Positions 10,527 to 22,825 of a stretch of 64,000 bases of DNA are shown one piece after another. The notes under the pieces are model-generated. The model saw nothing but the letters and a program-made list of their open reading frames with translations. It was not told the DNA's origin and did no database searches. Positions within the stretch are counted from its first letter, which is position 1, and every line of letters begins with the position of its first letter. A program made the position numbers and the translations under genes. Origin of the DNA: Magnolia sinica (taxonomy: Eukaryota > Streptophyta > Magnoliopsida > Magnoliales > Magnoliaceae); NCBI RefSeq assembly GCF_029962835.1, contig NC_080573.1, forward strand, positions 37,007,001-37,071,000, in the 5' to 3' direction.

Positions 10527-10956
10527 ATGTTTTTATTTGCTAGTCTATAATAACCCATATACTATTTTACTTTATCTCAGTTTGTATGACTGTTTTTATT
10601 TGTCTTTGGACCTAACTGGTCTTTGATATTTGGATGTATGGACTTTATTTCATCTCTTGCTTACTTTGCTCTCCTAATTATCATTATTATCCTTGTATTC
10701 TTCCTTTGTCATTTTGTGACAAAAGGGGGGAGAAGACTTTTTGAAGCTAATTGGTTATGGATGAAATAGCATTTTTATTTTTATTTTAAATATCCATGTG
10801 TGCTACTCAAGGGGAGTACTAAGTATAGAGGAGTATAGACGAGACTTGCCTCTAAATGAATGTGTGTGCTAGTTTATGATAACTGGTGCATGATTCCTTG
10901 TTGAGCATGTTGTGCTGCTCTTATTCTCTTTAAGAGTGTTTTGTCACAAATTTGAC
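10527..10956 (+). other. 3' internal non-coding region of B with an extra polypurine tract
   Basis: I see no ORF. At 10718-10735 there is GACAAAAGGGGGGAGAAG, a near copy of the true PPT neighbourhood (GACAAAGGGGGAGAT at 10954-10968). Element C has the same duplicated block at 40518-40535. Confidence 0.55.
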
Positions 10957-10968
10957 AAAGGGGGAGAT
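10957..10968 (+). other. polypurine tract of element B
   Basis: AAAGGGGGAGAT directly before the 3' LTR start TGTAAG. It primes plus-strand DNA synthesis. Confidence 0.85.
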
Positions 10969-12892
10969 TGTAAGTGCTATGGTCTCATGCTCCTTTCGTT
11001 GTCAAATTTTGTTGTGCCAAAACTTTATTTGTGTCTTGTGTTTGTATTTTGTTATATATGTTCCAGACACTGCTTCACAAGTGCTTCAAGTTAAGTACAA
11101 TGATCAACTTCAAGCCAAGTCAAGCCATGTACTGTAAACATCAATTTTCAGAGCTACATCAACAAAGAGTACAAGACTCAAGTACATTTCAAGACTCAAG
11201 AGTAACTCAAGTTGAAGTTTGATGCCAAGCTTTCGAAGATCTCAAGATCAAGCTAAATCAAGTAGAGATCTCAAGCTTTGTAAAGTTCAAAGGTCAACAA
11301 TCATTTGATAGAATGGAGTTTCAATGTCCATACTTCATGTCCCAGGTATGATTGACCTTAAATTGACCTTAGGGTAGGTCATTTCGGATACATAATTCAA
11401 GTTGTATGTTTATATATGAATTTGATCTATTCTAAGACTAGTCCTGGACCTTGTTCGACTAGTCCTAGCACTGGTTTGAACAATCCAAGAAATTCCACGA
11501 CCAGTCCTAAGTTGTTGAAGATTTTTAAAATTTTTTGGTTAGCCCACGATCAGTCCTGGAGGTCCTTCAACCGGACCAGTTGTGGGTCCTCGACTCAAAC
11601 TACAGTGACCAACTCATATGGTCTATGACCAGTCCTGAGTCATCTACGACCAGTCGTAGGTGGTCCACGACCAGTTGTAGACACCCCACGATTAGTCGTA
11701 GAATGGTTTTTAAAGATCGCGCTTAAAAATTCAAAATGCCGTTGAAGCTACGACCAGTCGAAGTTTCCCTAAGACCAGTTGTGGACGTGATTTCTACCTC
11801 TATAAATTGAGCACGAATCTCAGAATTTCATAACTCAATTCAAAGAAATTCAAGGCTCCACTCTGAGATAAGTTAGTGTTCATTTTAAGCTACTTTGTGC
11901 ATAATTAATATTTCCTTTTGTTAACTTATTTTTATTTGATTTTGATCTACATTCCAATCTGATTTGAAAAGGGAAAATCTTGTAATTCTTTCTTCTTGGA
12001 ATCAAAATCAAATAGAGCTAGCCCATTTGATTTAATTTAAAATCAATTAGAACTGAGAACCTTTTTAAGTGAGTATTGGACATTGAACATTGATTCGAAC
12101 TTCTACTTTGATTGGTTCTTCCGGGCTGCTACGAAAGGAGAAATCCAGGTATTTTACGTTTATATAAAATTTCTATTCTTTTGATTTTTGTTTGAGATTC
12201 GCCAGAAAAATCTCATTGTGTCGTTATCTGAGGAGAGCCAGAAAACTCAGAAAGTCTGGGTTTTTGGATTGTGTAAGCCCAAGTTAAAAAGAGACAATTG
12301 TGAAGGTTTTAGGTGAACCTGTGAAACCTATTTTGTTAGTGAATGCTAATATCCCCTGTGTGAGGATATTAGGAGTGGAGTAGCATTTTGTGTAGCTGTT
12401 GTGAAACAGTTGGTGTACACACAGGCGAATCACTATAATTCTTTGACTTGTGGCTTGAATGCTTGCTTAAGTATTATATCTTTTATCATTCAAGTTTGTG
12501 GGATGTATGTATGGATGTGAATGTTGTAAAATTTATATTTCAAGCAAGTGTGTGGAATGTTGTAATAATTTAGATTTAAATTCCTATAATTTATTTTAAT
12601 TCCTTACCAATTATTTATTTCCCTTCAGATTGAGTTTTTGATGCAAAGGATGTTCTAGAAATAATGTTGTCCTACCACAAACCCTTGGTTTTTATGGCGT
12701 AAGGTTGTCCTTAGAACTGAATTCGTATCAACCTCTCAATACTTATTTATTGAGGTTGATTTTATTTCAGCATTGTGAATTGATTTATTTTATTTGGCTA
12801 TCTCTTTATTTTATTCTGTTGTTATAATTATAATTTGGCATAGTCGTATTCACCCCCTCCCCCCCTCTAGGACGTATAGCTAGGTCATTTCA
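10969..12892 (+). repeat. 3' LTR of element B
   Basis: Matches the 5' LTR 2154-4112 along its length, with scattered substitutions, the palindrome array at about 11436-11785 and TATA at 11801. It ends GGTCATTTCA, and A LTR sequence resumes with AGGAAGCCTG. Confidence 0.9.
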
Positions 12893-12966
12893 AGGAAGCC
12901 TGAAAATCGTCCTGAAAATAGATTTCAAGGCCAGAAAGTCTAATTCTGAAAAACCGTCAGAATGTC

Positions 12967-13110
12967 CTTCGATAATATCGAAGACCTGTAGATAATATCG
13001 AGAAATTCAGGGTTTTTGGCCAAACTCGCTGCACATTCTAGATCGATCTTCGATACTATCGAAGACCTTTCGATAATATCAAAAGACATATCGAAGACCC
13101 TTAGATAATA
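12967..13110 (+). promoter_or_regulatory. U3 palindrome array of element A (CTTCGATAATATCGAAG type)
   Basis: CTTCGATAATATCGAAG at 12967-12983 and CTTCGATACTATCGAAG at 13048-13064 are near-perfect palindromes with only the central base unpaired. Partial copies lie between and after them, up to about 13110. The TATA box (TATAAATAGG, 13181) follows. The 3' LTR has a more eroded version at about 51020-51105. Confidence 0.55.
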
Positions 13111-13180
13111 TCGAAGCTGCGTAAATTTGAGACAGTTTCTAGATTTTTCCAAGTCGGTGGGAAAGGAGGTGCTGCAAATC

Positions 13181-13187
13181 TATAAAT
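13181..13187 (+). promoter_or_regulatory. TATA box of element A 5' LTR
   Basis: TATAAAT within CTATAAATAGGAGTC, also in the 3' LTR at 51170 and in solo LTR E (minus strand) at 52855-52864. Element D inserted at 13200, just past it. Confidence 0.55.
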
Positions 13188-13200
13188 AGGAGTCTCTAAG

Positions 13201-16200
13201 TGTGAGACCCGACCCGAGTTCCCAGGTGTGCATATGTGTGTGTGAGTATGCATTCCGTCCATCTTGATCCCGCAATCCTGCCGGTCGAATCCCGGCGACC
13301 TGTAACCCTTGGATAGTGTTTGCGATCATCCGTGAGCCCAGTCATGAAGACCCAACTCGGATCGAGTTGAGACTTATGCCATTGTGACCGCATCGTCGCC
13401 GCGGTTCCAATGATGCGCCTTGTGTGTCCATCCGATGTGTGGATCATAAGTTATGTGCATCTCATTTGTAGCCTTTGAGCATGATCATGTGGCCCACCTA
13501 GCGTGGAGGGCACATTTTTCAAGGTAGCCACCCTCTTTTGTGCAAGTTCCAACACACACACTACCCATACACTACCTAAACCCCTAAATCCTACACCACG
13601 CACCACCCACACACTACCCATCCCTACTCTAGCCTAGCAACATAGTTTATATCACCATAGGCTATGATGATTTTTCTCTTATCTAAGAGAGAGAGTGATG
13701 ATTACTTTTCCTCTCTCTCTTTTCTAGCAATTTCCATACTCTCCCTCTCATTTATCTCTACTCTCTTCTCTCTTTCTTTCTCTCTTAGAAAAAAATCCAG
13801 CCCAATTTTTCCTCTTCTCCAGCCCCTTCTCCCTCAAATCCCCTCCCATCCAACCTTCAATAATCCATCTCACCCATTGAAATATGTCCCTTGGAACATA
13901 AAGAGAAGATTGATGTAACTTTGGAGTGGGATCCATTAAGGTGGGTGATTATAATTGCTGATCTTCTTTTCTACCCTTTGATCTTATTTTTCTTTCTAGA
14001 TGGATCATATGAGACCCACCAATCCATGGTGGGGATCCCATTTGATCCCATGGATGTGGCCCTTTGGCCCATCCTACATGCATGTCATGATCCATGATGG
14101 GGCCATTCTCCATGGACCCCATCATGATGTATTTAATGATCCAATCCATCTTAAGGTCATCTAGACCCTAAGGATCATGTTGGGATGGCATCCCAACCAT
14201 CCATAACGATTATAGATCATGCATGTAGTGATTTTATGTTGCATGTATAATCAATGTAGTTGTATGGGTATGATTCACTCTTGGGAGGGCCCACTAGTGG
14301 CGGGGCCGTACCCCCATGGCCGGATTACTCTCTTTTTTTCTTCTCTTTTCTCTGATGTATGGATGATAATGTGTGTGTGGCCCATTTAGTGGTCCTTGGA
14401 TGTCCCAAAATAAATAAAAAATAAAAATCCAGCAAGGTGGGATGCCCTTACCACCCAACTCCATGATCATTGGACACCTTAATCAATGTATGTAAGTGTC
14501 CTAGTCCTAGTATGTGATCTGGACTTATGTGGGACCCACTGAGGAAGGCCACACACCCTTTTTATGGCTGAGATTATTGAAATATAGGCTGATGTGTCCA
14601 GCCATGTATTGCTATCCAAAAACCTGGACTGTTGCATGGATTGTCATGTTCAATCTTTGGCATGAATTTTTGGATCATGATTGCCATTATTTTCCTTATA
14701 AGTATGGGGTGTAATGAGAAGGTGTGGACCCCACCATGAGGTGTGATGGGTCATACCTCAGATGGTCCATGATATGGTACCCAAAAAGGAGGCCCATAGG
14801 GGTGGGCGGTCCACCTTGTTGGGCTGTCCAACCCACATGTATGGAGGGAAAACATACACTTCAGCTTGGTTTCTCTAAAGGATGGGCCACTTTTATGGAC
14901 CCCACCTTACTTTATTTTATGAAGGAAATACTAAACCTCCATTTTCCCCCTCTTGGATGAAGGTTGGGCCCACCTTATTGGGTAAACAATGCATGGACAG
15001 CAACATCTCTTCCTGGACAGATTGAAATTTCTAATTTAATTAAAATATTTATGAGTATTCAAAAATCATAAAATTTTGCAGAGGGGTGTTTCACTCATGT
15101 TAAGACCCACCTACAAAATTTTGAGGCCAATAGACACCTGTACACACCATGGTGGTGGCTGGACCGACCCATTACAATATGGTGTCCAAATCAGTCTGAT
15201 TTTCTGGACAGTCTGTTTCATTTAAATAAATTAAAATATTTTTAAGTGTTCAAAAATTCTGAAATTTTGTGAGGATGTGACTCACCTATAGAAGTGTCAC
15301 TCTATAAAATTTTAGGCCCAACGGACAATCGAGCTGACTGTGGTGCGGCCTGCAAATTCGGGTCAGTTTGGGCCAAATACCCAGGCCCATATGGGACGCC
15401 CCATGTGGGCTACCTGCTGGACTTTGGTCTATTAGTGTGTCCCACCTACTCCCTTGTGTAGTATGATGTAACCCTATGTGGTGGGGCCCTCTGACTTGAT
15501 AGCTGGACTACTTGGGCTGATGTCCTAATCAAATGAAACAATTACTGGACTCCAATAAGCCCATAAACCTGTTGGGTTAAAAATCCAGCAACTTGTTATA
15601 ATTATGATTGGCCTTTGGGCTGAAATTTTGAGGAGTGGGGCCCACCACATTGTGAAGATCTTAGAGAGAATAATTTATACCTTTGGTTCCTTAAATGTTG
15701 GGCTTGATAAATGCACTTTTGAGGCCCACCACAGTTGAATTTAATCGGGTCCATGGATGTAGCTGGTTATTGAATTCTTTAGGCCCAATTGGGCTAGAAC
15801 TTTCCAGATAGGCCCATTGAACTCTTGGGCCATTTTTACCATACTATTGTGTTGAGTTAGTGGGCCGGATTACATAAGTAGATGGGCCCTTGGTTGCCCA
15901 CCAAATCAACTTTAATACTTGGGCCGAGTTGTAGGCCCAACTTACTTGACTAAGAGCATGACATTTGCCCATGTGGTTTGAGCAATGGGTTGCCCACTAG
16001 GCCACCACAATATATGGGATTAGTGGCCTTTATGTTGGGCCCTAACCTTTTCCCTATGGGCCCATAGCGGTATATATGGGTTGGGCTATGTGTGTTTCCC
16101 TTGGACTCATGTTGGAGATAGGCCTTGGGCCGCCTTTCTGAAGCCCAACAGGAGTATTTGTGATATGATTATGGCTGCCCGTTTCTTATTTCTGATGTTG

Positions 16201-17695
16201 CGTGGGCCTTGGGCCTTGATCCATGATCAATTAGAGATGGGCTACCTCTTGGGGACCAATTGTGGTTGGATGTCTACATTGGTGGCCCTAAGATAGGCCC
16301 ACGGGCTTCTATGGGTGGTTAAAGGTCCACCATAGACCCTTACTAGGCCCGTTTCATCTATTTAGGACATATCATTGTTCTCCTTAGTCTCGTGGGCTAC
16401 TCCAGATGTATGGGCCCTCACTAGAGGTTGTATTCCTTATGAGGAATTGGTTAAGTACCTAGACCCTTCATTGGTTGAGGTATGATTAGTCATGGCTGTG
16501 TTATTGTATAGGACATGTTGCTATCTCCCTAAGAGATGGATGTCTGGAATTGATGCATGGGTGATTGTGTGATTCATGCATCTAGCATTGCATAGCTTGT
16601 GGATATCCGCCCTTACTTCATCAGGGCCTTGCCTCCACAGGGGTATTCGTGGATGGCCGTATGTGTGGACACCGAAAATATTAGTTGAGTATACCGGGTG
16701 CATAACATGCCCATGGGTGAAATTCTCAAAACTTCCATGGCACCAAGGATCTGCTCCAACGCCGTGACCGGGTGGAATACATGAGCACACGAGGGGCTTA
16801 TACCATTAGGCCGCGACTCCCACTGTCTTGTAGTCGGTTGGATAGGGGTGTGACTTTACCTGCCTGGTGTGAGGAGGCATTGCTAGGCTGAGTCTGACCA
16901 GCTCGTAAATGGGTCCGCTACCTTCAGGCCTTATTGGTGATTGGTTGTCCACAGGCGGGTAGTGAGGTCTCTTACGCTCGTTTGGCTATGCGGGGTCTGC
17001 AGAGCGGCAGTCATTCAGCAGTGTAATGGACCCCGGTAATTTCCTTATGATTGAAAATGTACTTGACATATGTTTTGGATATGAGCACTGACATTACTAG
17101 CATCGCATTAGCATTGGCTGTACAAGCCCCCCTTCACACATTATCTTGGTATGGCACCCATTACTTATTGCATCGCATTCATGTGAAGCCTTGGTAAGAC
17201 TAGTGATATGTTCATTGATTATGCTTCTCTCCTTATACCTCCTACTATTCTTCTATGCACCATTGTCACACACTTACACCACCCTCTAAGCTTCTATAAG
17301 CTTATGCACGATTGATGCGTGCATGAGACTCTAGGTAGGCGCCGTAGGAGCATAGCGTGGAGTAGAGTGGAGCAGTGAGGACTCCAGTGTTGCTGATTTT
17401 TCTCTCTTTTCCTTTTATTCTCATGTATGTCCTTTTGGACCTTTTGGATGATTGTAAAAGTTTAAATTTTTAGTGGATTTTGTGATGTGTCCCTTTGTTA
17501 TTCTCAGATGTACTTGCTGTGATCTTGGGTATGCTCGCATTGGAAATGATTATACTGTTATGAAAATCCTCCTTGTAGGATCCCAGAATCGGAACCTACC
17601 TCAGGAGCCGAGAATGGGGTACTATGGAGGCTGTTGCAGCCAGAACCGGCCATCGGGTTCCTTGTGAGTCCGGTTACCGAGTCTGGGGCGTGACA
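13201..17695 (+). repeat. 5' LTR of element D
   Basis: 4495 bp from TGTGAGACCCGACCC to GGCGTGACA. Short ORFs inside recur in the 3' LTR only because the LTRs are copies, and none looks like a gene. In the first ~245 bp I counted 13 differences from the 3' LTR, nearly all transitions. Later parts look closer. Confidence 0.93.
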
Positions 17696-17700
17696 TGAGT

Positions 17701-17712
17701 TGGTATCAGAGC
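17701..17712 (+). other. Primer-binding site of element D (initiator-Met tRNA)
   Basis: TGGTATCAGAGC five bases after the 5' LTR end. Confidence 0.9.
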
Positions 17713-17857
17713 ATAGCAGGTAATTCTGGAATGACTAAGGATGACATCGCAGGTCTGCTAAGAACATGAGACAAGTAGTGTCCCGAGATCATTCATTTCG
17801 CTCCGTATTGAACCTGTAATTGTCTTCATTCCTTGCGTCATCATTATTTTGTAGACG

Positions 17858-19340
17858 ATGCCGCGTGGACGTAGCTCCCGTGGTCGTGGCACCCGTGGTC
17901 GTGGTGCCCGTGGACGAGGCGCCCGAGTTACCCCTTCTACTCGAGCACATCCTGCTCCCGTTGTTGAGGATCCGATTCCTGAGGTCCCGATCCGGCCTGT
18001 TCCTCCAGTTGAGCCCGTAGCGCCCATACCTCCAGTTGCTCCGGTTCCCCCACCTATTCCCCCTACTCAACCTGCTGTTCCAGTTACTGCGGCTCCGACT
18101 CCTTCAGCCGCACCCGTGCCTCCGCCTGAGGCGAGTGCCGCCCCTGCCATTCCGACAGTACCTATAGGAGACGAGCATTTTCAGCAGTTGATGCAGCTTG
18201 TTGCCACCGCATTGCAGACCCGTCAGCTAACTACCGCTGAGGTTTTTGGGCAGTCTGACTTACCACAAGCTAGTGCGATAGCTCGAGAGTTCTGACAGCA
18301 TGATCCCCCGAGGTTCAGTGGTGACCCTGACCCTTCTGCCGCCGAGGCTTAGCGCACTGAGGTTGTGAGGATTTTTAACACTATTCAGTGTCCTGCGGGT
18401 CAGAGAGTATCCCTTGCGACCTATCTCCTTCAGGGTGAGGCCCTCCATTGGTGGTCATCTGTATCTAGGATGGTCGGACCTCAATTTGTTTGGTCATAAG
18501 AGGAGTTCGTGGTCCGTTTTGACCAGAAGTTCTTCCCTGAGCATGTTCAGATCCAGCGGGCGATCGAGTTTGAGACCCTAGTGCAGGGTGATATGACCGT
18601 ATCTCAGTATGAGGTCCGTTTCTTGGCCTTGTCTAGATTTCCTCCTCATCTCACCAGCGATGAGAAGATGAGGGCTCGTTGTTTTGTGGCTGGTTTGCAT
18701 CCTGCCCTTCGCAGTCGTGTGGTAGGGCATTGTTTGGAGACGTTTGACCAGGTCGTTCATCGGGCACTGGTTTATGAGGAGGACTGGGCTATGACCCAGA
18801 GGTTGAGAGAGAAGAGTTTCGGTGGAGATCGGAAGAGGGGGGCACCAACCAGCAGTTCCAGGCAGCACCGTCAGCAGAGACGGAGGGGCAGGTCAGGATT
18901 TCAGCAGCCTACAGTTCAGACAGTAGCTTCATCATCATCGTCAGCACTATCTTTCGGCCCCTTTTCTGGTGTATGCTTCGGTTGTGGACAGGCCGGGCAT
19001 CGGAGGCGTGAGTGCCCTCTCCCCATTCAGCAGCAGAGGCCACCGCAGTTGCCTCCTCCGCATCCTCCTCAGCAGCAGCAGAGAGCTCAGCTTTCACCCG
19101 CCGTTCCTAGGGCTCCTCAGCAGTAGAGGCAGCCAGGCAGATCTCCTCAGCAGCGACAGCAGCAGCAGAGACAGCAGCAGCCGCAGCACCAGCAGAGGGG
19201 ATATCCGCATGTCCGGTCTCTGGGTCAATATGTATCGCAGCCCAGCAGGCACAGACTCAGGACCCTCAGTCTTCCGGGTTGCTTCCCCTACCAGCTCAGG
19301 GCTGCTTTTATTTTATGCAGCAGGCGCCAGGCCATGACCC
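17858..19340 (+). pseudogene. gag: gag of element D (retrotransposon gag domain, CCHC knuckle)
   Basis: The ATG at 17858 opens an Arg/Gly-rich N-terminus (MPRGRSSRGRG), then a Pro-rich linker of about 70 residues. The retrotransposon Gag domain follows (CQ-GEALHWW block near 18430, FFPEHVQIQ near 18530, ALSRFPPHLTSDEKMRARCFVAGL near 18630-18690). A zinc knuckle CFGCGQAGHRRREC (CX2CX4HX4C) lies near 18975-19015, and then a Gln/Pro-rich tail. In-frame stops are at 18294-18296, about 18348-18350, about 18497-18499 and 19124-19126. The frame changes before the protease. Family role: particle core and RNA packaging. Confidence 0.87.
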
Positions 19341-19369
19341 GCAGTCATCGACCGGTGGAGTAGTCGAGG

Positions 19370-19790
19370 GTATTCTTCCTGTTTCTTCCTGCATTGCTCA
19401 TGTTTTATTTGATTCTGGTGCCTCTCATTCTTTTGTGGCCGAGTAGTTTTACCGATGGACCGGTATTCCATCGGAGTCCGTGTCTGAGGCTTTGACCGTT
19501 TCGACTCCTATGGGGAAGTCTATGATGTTGACCCTTCACTGTCCTTCTTGCCCAGTGTTATTGGGCGAGATGTTCCTTCCTATCGATCTGTTCGTGATGC
19601 CGATGTCAGGTTTTGATGTGATTCTGGGTATAGACTGGCTTGCAGAGTATGGTACCATCTTAGACTGTGCCGCACGGACGGTTACGTTTCTCATTCCAGG
19701 CTTGCCAGTGTTCCAGTTCGTTGCTGAGCCCAGAGGAGAGCCGTTATCTAGTTTCTTGGCTTTAGTCATTGAGGATTCTGTGGTAGAGAA
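19370..19790 (+). pseudogene. aspartic protease region of element D
   Basis: The active site LFDSGASHSFV (DSGA) is at about 19406-19440, with a TAG at about 19444-19446 soon after. The following ORF from about 19480 carries [15 protein letters not shown] near 19612-19650, the conserved second half of plant gypsy proteases. It is in a different frame from gag. Confidence 0.85.
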
Positions 19791-20625
19791 TATTGAGCTG
19801 CTACCAGTTGTTTGTGAGTACTCGGATGTGTTTCAGGGGATCCCGGGTTTGCCTCCACGTCGGCAAGTGGAGTTCCAGATTGATTTGGTGCCCGGTACTG
19901 CGCCCATCTCGAAGGCCCCCTACCAGATGGCACCGTTGGAGTTGAGGGAACTGCAGGAGCAGTTAGATGAGCTTCGGGAGTTAGGTTTCATTCGTCCCAG
20001 TAGTTCACCTTGGGGAGCCCTGGTATTGTTTGTGAAGAAGAAGGATGGTTCATTGCGACTCTGTGTAGATTATCGTGAGCTCAACAGAGTCACCATCAAG
20101 AACCGATACCCGCTTTCCCGTATTGATGACTTGTTCGATCAGTTGCAGGGTGCACAGTATTTTTCCAAGATAGACTTGCGTTCTGGTTACCATCAGATTC
20201 GAGTCCGAGAGGAGGACATTCTGAAGACAGCTTTCCGAACACGTTATGGTCACTTCGAGTTCCTGGTCATGTTATTTGGACTGACCAACGCGCCCGCTAT
20301 ATTCATGCAGCTGATGAATGAGGTTTTTCAGCCGTTCCTCGATCAGTTCGTGGTGGTATTCATTGATGATATTCTTGTATATTCGAGGACTCGAGAGGAC
20401 CATACTGAGCACCTACGGATTGTGCTTGAGACCCTCCGTGCCCACCAGCTGTATGCGAAGCTGGAGAAGTGTGAGTTTTGGCAGGAGGAGATGAAGTTCC
20501 TCGATCACGTGGTGACGAGGGAGGGTGTCGCTGTGGACCCCTCGAAGGTTGATGCAGTGTGTCGGTGGGGCCAGCCCACGAACGCGTCCGAGATTCGCAG
20601 CTTCCTTGGTCTAGCGGGATATTAG
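19791..20625 (+). pseudogene. reverse transcriptase of element D
   Basis: A continuous open frame runs from the protease into RT and ends at a TAG at 20623-20625. RT blocks in order: the [15 protein letters not shown] entry motif, [44 protein letters not shown] (first catalytic Asp) and [11 protein letters not shown] (catalytic Asp pair, FIDD). The canonical PFGLTNAP reads LFGLTNAP. The RT core itself is uninterrupted, but upstream and downstream stops leave the polyprotein broken. Confidence 0.9.
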
Positions 20626-21175
20626 CGACGGTTTATCGAGAGTTTCTCCCGTATTGCAGCACCGCTGACCCGGTTGACGCAGAAGGGCGTCGAGTTCATC
20701 TGGAGTGACGCTTGCAAGAAGGCATTTACAGAGTTGAAGGACCGCCTCACGTCCGCTCCTGTTCTCACTATTCCTGATGGGAGTGAGGGTTTTGTTATTT
20801 TTACTGATGCCTCCAGAGTTGGCTTGGGTGTTGTACTGATGCAGCATGGGAAGCCAGTGGCGTATGCCTCGCGCCAGCTCAAGGTCCATGAGCTGAACTA
20901 CCCCACTCATGATTTGGAGCTCGCAGCAGTCGTCTTCGCACTGAAGGTGTGGAGGCATTATCTATATGGGGCTAGGTTCGAGCTCTTCCCGGATCATAAG
21001 AGCTTGAAGTATCTATTTTCACAGTCCGAGTTGAACCTGCGACAGAGGCGATGGATGGAGTTGTTGAAAGACTATGATTTTGACCTTCAGTACCACCCGG
21101 GCAAGGCAAACGTGGTGGCGGACGCACTCAGCCGCCAGCCACGAGGCCTGGTGGCACAGATGATGGTGCGTGAGT
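20626..21175 (+). pseudogene. RNase H of element D
   Basis: Follows the RT stop in the same frame. [15 protein letters not shown] (first catalytic Asp) is near 20800, [22 protein letters not shown] (catalytic Glu) near 20900-20960, and [15 protein letters not shown] (catalytic Asp) near 21091-21135. This is a usual gypsy RNase H with no internal stop. The frame ends at a TGA at 21451-21453 inside the zinc-binding part of the integrase. Confidence 0.88.
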
Positions 21176-21279
21176 GGCAGATGCTTGAGGATGTATCAGA
21201 GTTTGACTTTGAGTTCGGTCTGCAGTCTTCCATTGTTCAGCTTTTGAGCTTGTCGATTCAACCCTCCTTGGTGGCTAGG

Positions 21280-22698
21280 GTGATCGAGGCTCAGCAGACG
21301 GACGAGTCACTTCAGGAGTACCGAGCAGAGGCCGCATCCGTGGAACAGTCAGACTGGCAGATTGGTTTCTATAGTGGATTACGCTTCAGAGGCCGATTGT
21401 GTGTCCCGGACGTTCCAGAGTTGCGTCGGGATCTGATGACCGAGGCACACTGATCGAGACTTACTATCCACCCGGGCTTCATGAAGATGTATCGTGATAT
21501 GAGGAGGCAGTACTTTTGGCAGGGGATGAAGGGCCAGATTGCGAGTTTTGTGGCCGAGTGTGACACATGCCAGCGTGTTAAGGCCGATCATCAGAGACCC
21601 CCTGGTCCTTTACAGCCGTTGAGCGTTCCAGAGTGGAAGTGGGAGCATGTATCGATGGACTTCATCGCAAGTTTGCCGAGGACTCAGCACGATCACGATA
21701 CCATCTGGGTTATCGTCGATCGTCTGACGAAGTCGGCTCATTTCATTCCAGTACGTGCTTCCTGGTCTATGGACCGATTAACGAGGATATTCATTGAGGA
21801 GATAGTGAGACTGCACGGCATCCCAGTTTCGATCGTTTCAGACCGAGACTCCATATTTACGTCTCAGTTTTGGAGGAGTTTTCAACAGGCATTGGGGGTC
21901 ACTTTGCATCTCAGCACCGCTTATCATCCGCAGACAAATGGGCAGATTGAAAGGGTTAACCAGATCCTTGAGGATATGCTCAGGGCTTGTGTGATCGACT
22001 TTGTAGGGAATTGGTATGATCATATGCGCCTCGCCGAGTTCGCGTACAACAACAGCTATCAGGTGACTATCGGTATGGCTCCTTTTGAGGCACTTTATGG
22101 CAGACCGTGCAGATCTCCTAGTTGTTGGACCGAGGTTGGAGAGCATCGTCTCTTAGGTCCCGAGCTTGTGCTGTAGACGTCAGAGGTTATTGATGTTATC
22201 AGGCAGAGGATGCGCACAGCTCAGAGCCGGCAGAAGAGTTTTGCTGATCATCGGCGTCAACCCCTCGAGTTCGCAGTCGGGGACATGGTGTATCTCAAGG
22301 TCTCGCCTATGAAGGGCGTGGTTCACTTTGGTGTGAAAGGCAAGCTTGCCCCGAGATTCATCGGACCTTTTGAGTTTACCGAGCGCTTGGGCGTTGTGGC
22401 CTATAGGCTTGCCTTACCTCCTGAGTTGTCTGCAATCCACGACGTGTTTCATGTTTCTATGTTGCGGAGATGTGGGTCGGACACTATTCCTGTGATTGAT
22501 TGGCAGCCACTTGAGGTCCGTGAGGATGCTTCTTATATTGAGCAGCCGATTCGTATCCTTGATCGGAAGGAGCAGGTCCCCAGGACCAAGGTCATTCCCT
22601 TAGTGAAGGTGCAATGGGGTCATCATTCAGAGGCCAAGGCGTCTTGGGAACGCGAGGCCGAGATTAGAGAACGTTATCCCCATTTGTTTGATGATTGA
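21280..22698 (+). pseudogene. integrase and C-terminal chromodomain of element D
   Basis: The zinc-binding N-terminus is broken by a TGA at 21451. Its Cys pair CDTCQRVK is at about 21562. The DDE core shows MDFIASLPR (Asp), VSDRDSIFTSQFW (Asp) and TNGQIERVNQILEDML (Glu), all three catalytic residues kept. A TAG at 22174 breaks the frame, and it resumes in frame at 22210. The C-terminus has the GPFEFTERLG...HDVFHVSMLR block and then VKVQWGHHSEAKASWERE, the degenerate chromodomain of Tekay/Del-type chromoviruses, ending at 22698. Chromodomains in this group are thought to steer integration to heterochromatin. Confidence 0.88.
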
Positions 22699-22813
22699 TT
22701 GATATATGATTGTTTGTATTGCCTTCCTTATAAGATGATTGCTATATGATGGTGGTGCTTTGTCTTTTATTTTCTCTTAGATTGTTCAATTTCGAGGACG
22801 AAATTTCTTGTTT

Positions 22814-22825
22814 GGTGGGGAGCGT
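22814..22825 (+). other. polypurine tract of element D
   Basis: GGTGGGGAGCGT directly before the 3' LTR (TGTGAGACCC at 22826), the usual form in Tekay-like elements. Confidence 0.8.

Larger units (their letters stand above)
2154..12892 (+). mobile_element. Element B: Ty1/copia retrotransposon, SIRE/Maximus-like, decayed
   Basis: The structure is complete: 5' LTR 2154-4112, PBS, gag, protease, integrase, RT, RNase H, a third 'env-like' ORF, polypurine tract and 3' LTR 10969-12892. The order integrase before RT marks Ty1/copia. The gag type (RPPPFDGSNYAYW near the N-terminus) and the extra 3' ORF suggest the SIRE/Maximus lineage. It sits in the 5' LTR of A. The left flank is ATAAG. The right flank begins AGGAAGCC where ATAAG(C)AAGCC is expected, so the TSD appears to have lost ATA and has one further change. 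Coding parts contain many stops and at least two frame changes. Confidence 0.9.

Noticed and set aside
13891..14097. A 68-codon ORF identical in both LTRs of D (also 23515-23721), and similar repeated ORFs at 14724 and 24348
   Set aside because: They are identical because the LTRs are copies of each other. They have no recognisable domain and lie in U3/U5-type non-coding sequence.
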